NCBI GenBank assembly: GCA_029880385.1
Contig: JAOUOM010000115.1
Span: 1 to 6,599, forward strand
DNA length: 6,599 nucleotides
From: Cyclobacteriaceae bacterium
GTDB lineage: Bacteria; Bacteroidota; Bacteroidia; Cytophagales; Cyclobacteriaceae
Direction: 5' to 3'
Notes under the pieces: model-generated
Seen by the model: only the letters and a program-made list of their open reading frames with translations
The model's database searches: none
Told to the model about the DNA's origin: nothing
Translations under genes and position numbers: made by a program
Part shown: in pieces, positions 5,698 through 6,599 of the stretch
Layout: each line of letters begins with the position of its first letter
Numbering within the stretch: position 1 is the stretch's first letter

Positions 5698-6599
5698 ATG
5701 GGAAAGAGAATTAGATTAGGAATGATGGGGGGAGGATCAGACTCCCTGATTGGAATTGTACACCGGATCGCCGCCTACATGGGTGAGCAGTATCAGTTGA
5801 CCGGAGGGGTCTTTATAGTTGACTATGAAAAAAGTGTGGAGTTTGCCCGTGAGCTCGAACTCGACCTGTCGCGTACGTACCCAACGATCGACGATTTTAT
5901 TGCAGGTGAAGCAGCACTGGATCCTGCCGATCGCATTGAAGTAGTTACGATTGCCACTCCCAATTTTTTGCATTACAGCATGGCCAAGAAGCTTCTGGAA
6001 GCCGGCTTCCATGTAATTTGTGAAAAACCCGTAACAACCTCTGCCGATGAGGCTGTGGATTTGCTCAACCTGGTGGAGAAAACGGGAAAAATATTTGCCG
6101 TTACCCATACCTATACGGGCTATCCAATGGTACGTCAGCTCAAGTCCATGGTACAATCCGGTGTGTTGGGAAAAATCCATAAAGTGGACGCCCAGTATTA
6201 CCAGGGGTGGATCAACCCGGTCATCCATGATAAAGAAAAACGAAAGGCTGTCTGGCGACTGGATCCTGCAAAATCGGGAATTAGCTGCTGTATGGGTGAT
6301 ATCGGCGTACATGCGTTCAATATGATTGAATACACCACCGGTTTGCGTGTCGAAAAGGTACTTGCTGATCTGGATACCCTGTACGACGACAATGCACTTG
6401 ATGTGGATGGTACTTCACTGATTCGCCTGACAGGAGGTGTCAAAGGCGTCATTCGTGCCAGCCAGATTGCTACCGGCGAGGAAAACAATATCCAGGTGGC
6501 TGTATATGGCGAGAAGGGTGGATTACGCTGGGAGCAGGAAAATCCTAACTATCTCTATTACCTCACCGAAGATAAGCCACTTCAGGTACTCAAGCCAGG
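5698..6599 (+). CDS. Gfo/Idh/MocA-family NAD(P)-dependent oxidoreductase, C-terminus beyond the right edge
   Basis: The first 300 codons are visible and the frame is open to the edge; family members are usually 330-400 residues, so most of the protein is here. The N-terminal Rossmann domain has RLGMMGGG (6-13), followed by SLIGIVHRIAA (16-26), an N-terminal pattern recurring in a subgroup found in sugar-utilisation clusters. TIATPNFLH (84-92) and the hallmark CEKP (108-111, Lys110) follow. The substrate domain contains GDIGVHAFNMIEY (200-212), with Asp201 and His205 as likely active-site residues. Such enzymes oxidise or reduce a hydroxyl of sugars, sugar acids, inositols or glycosides in the cytoplasm using NAD(P). 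There is no signal peptide or Tat motif, unlike the exported members of the family. It begins 6 bp after the transporter stop, which suggests the transporter imports its substrate or a precursor. The exact substrate cannot be read from the sequence. Confidence 0.9.
   Translation, partial: MGKRIRLGMMGGGSDSLIGIVHRIAAYMGEQYQLTGGVFIVDYEKSVEFARELELDLSRTYPTIDDFIAGEAALDPADRIEVVTIATPNFLHYSMAKKLLEAGFHVICEKPVTTSADEAVDLLNLVEKTGKIFAVTHTYTGYPMVRQLKSMVQSGVLGKIHKVDAQYYQGWINPVIHDKEKRKAVWRLDPAKSGISCCMGDIGVHAFNMIEYTTGLRVEKVLADLDTLYDDNALDVDGTSLIRLTGGVKGVIRASQIATGEENNIQVAVYGEKGGLRWEQENPNYLYYLTEDKPLQVLKP

Noticed and set aside
5737..6312. A 191-codon minus-strand open frame opposite the oxidoreductase gene
   Set aside because: The plus strand carries an uninterrupted Gfo/Idh/MocA protein with all its motifs; the antisense frame shows no family resemblance.

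Overview
The window reads as ordinary chromosomal DNA of a member of the Bacteroidota, most likely a Cytophagales-type organism; the genus cannot be fixed from this sequence. Four signs support this. Several genes are preceded by close matches to the phylum-specific -7 element TAnnTTTG. Shine-Dalgarno sequences are essentially absent, and A-rich leaders precede the mdh and transporter starts. An OstA-like periplasmic protein sits next to a BamD-type lipoprotein. The malate dehydrogenase is of the LDH-like type common in this phylum.

Layout: (1) Positions 1-1846, minus strand, hold an outer-membrane biogenesis pair. A long OstA/LptA-like exported protein comes first, followed downstream by the first 51 codons of a BamD-like lipoprotein that runs off the left edge. 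(2) A 61-bp divergent gap leads to tilS on the plus strand (tRNA-Ile lysidine synthetase). (3) After a 149-bp gap with hairpins and a promoter comes mdh (malate dehydrogenase), closed by a textbook intrinsic terminator at 4287-4314. (4) A 203-bp gap (4262-4464) carries that terminator, repeated octamers and a probable promoter. It leads into a two-gene transcription unit: a nucleoside:H+ symporter-type MFS transporter (start taken at 4465) and, 6 bp on, a Gfo/Idh/MocA-family oxidoreductase cut by the right edge.

How the genes work together: the left pair serves outer-membrane assembly (LPS and beta-barrel export); tilS and mdh are stand-alone housekeeping genes for decoding and the TCA cycle. 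The right-hand pair looks like the start of a carbohydrate or polyol uptake-and-oxidation operon whose substrate cannot be named from this sequence. I found no mobile element, CRISPR array, tRNA or rRNA, and no convincing new system. The observations worth a second look are mainly regulatory: a TTG start on the ostA-like gene, a very compact divergent promoter, a repeated octamer at 20-bp spacing, a 13-bp sequence shared by two intergenic regions, and the catabolic context of the last two genes.
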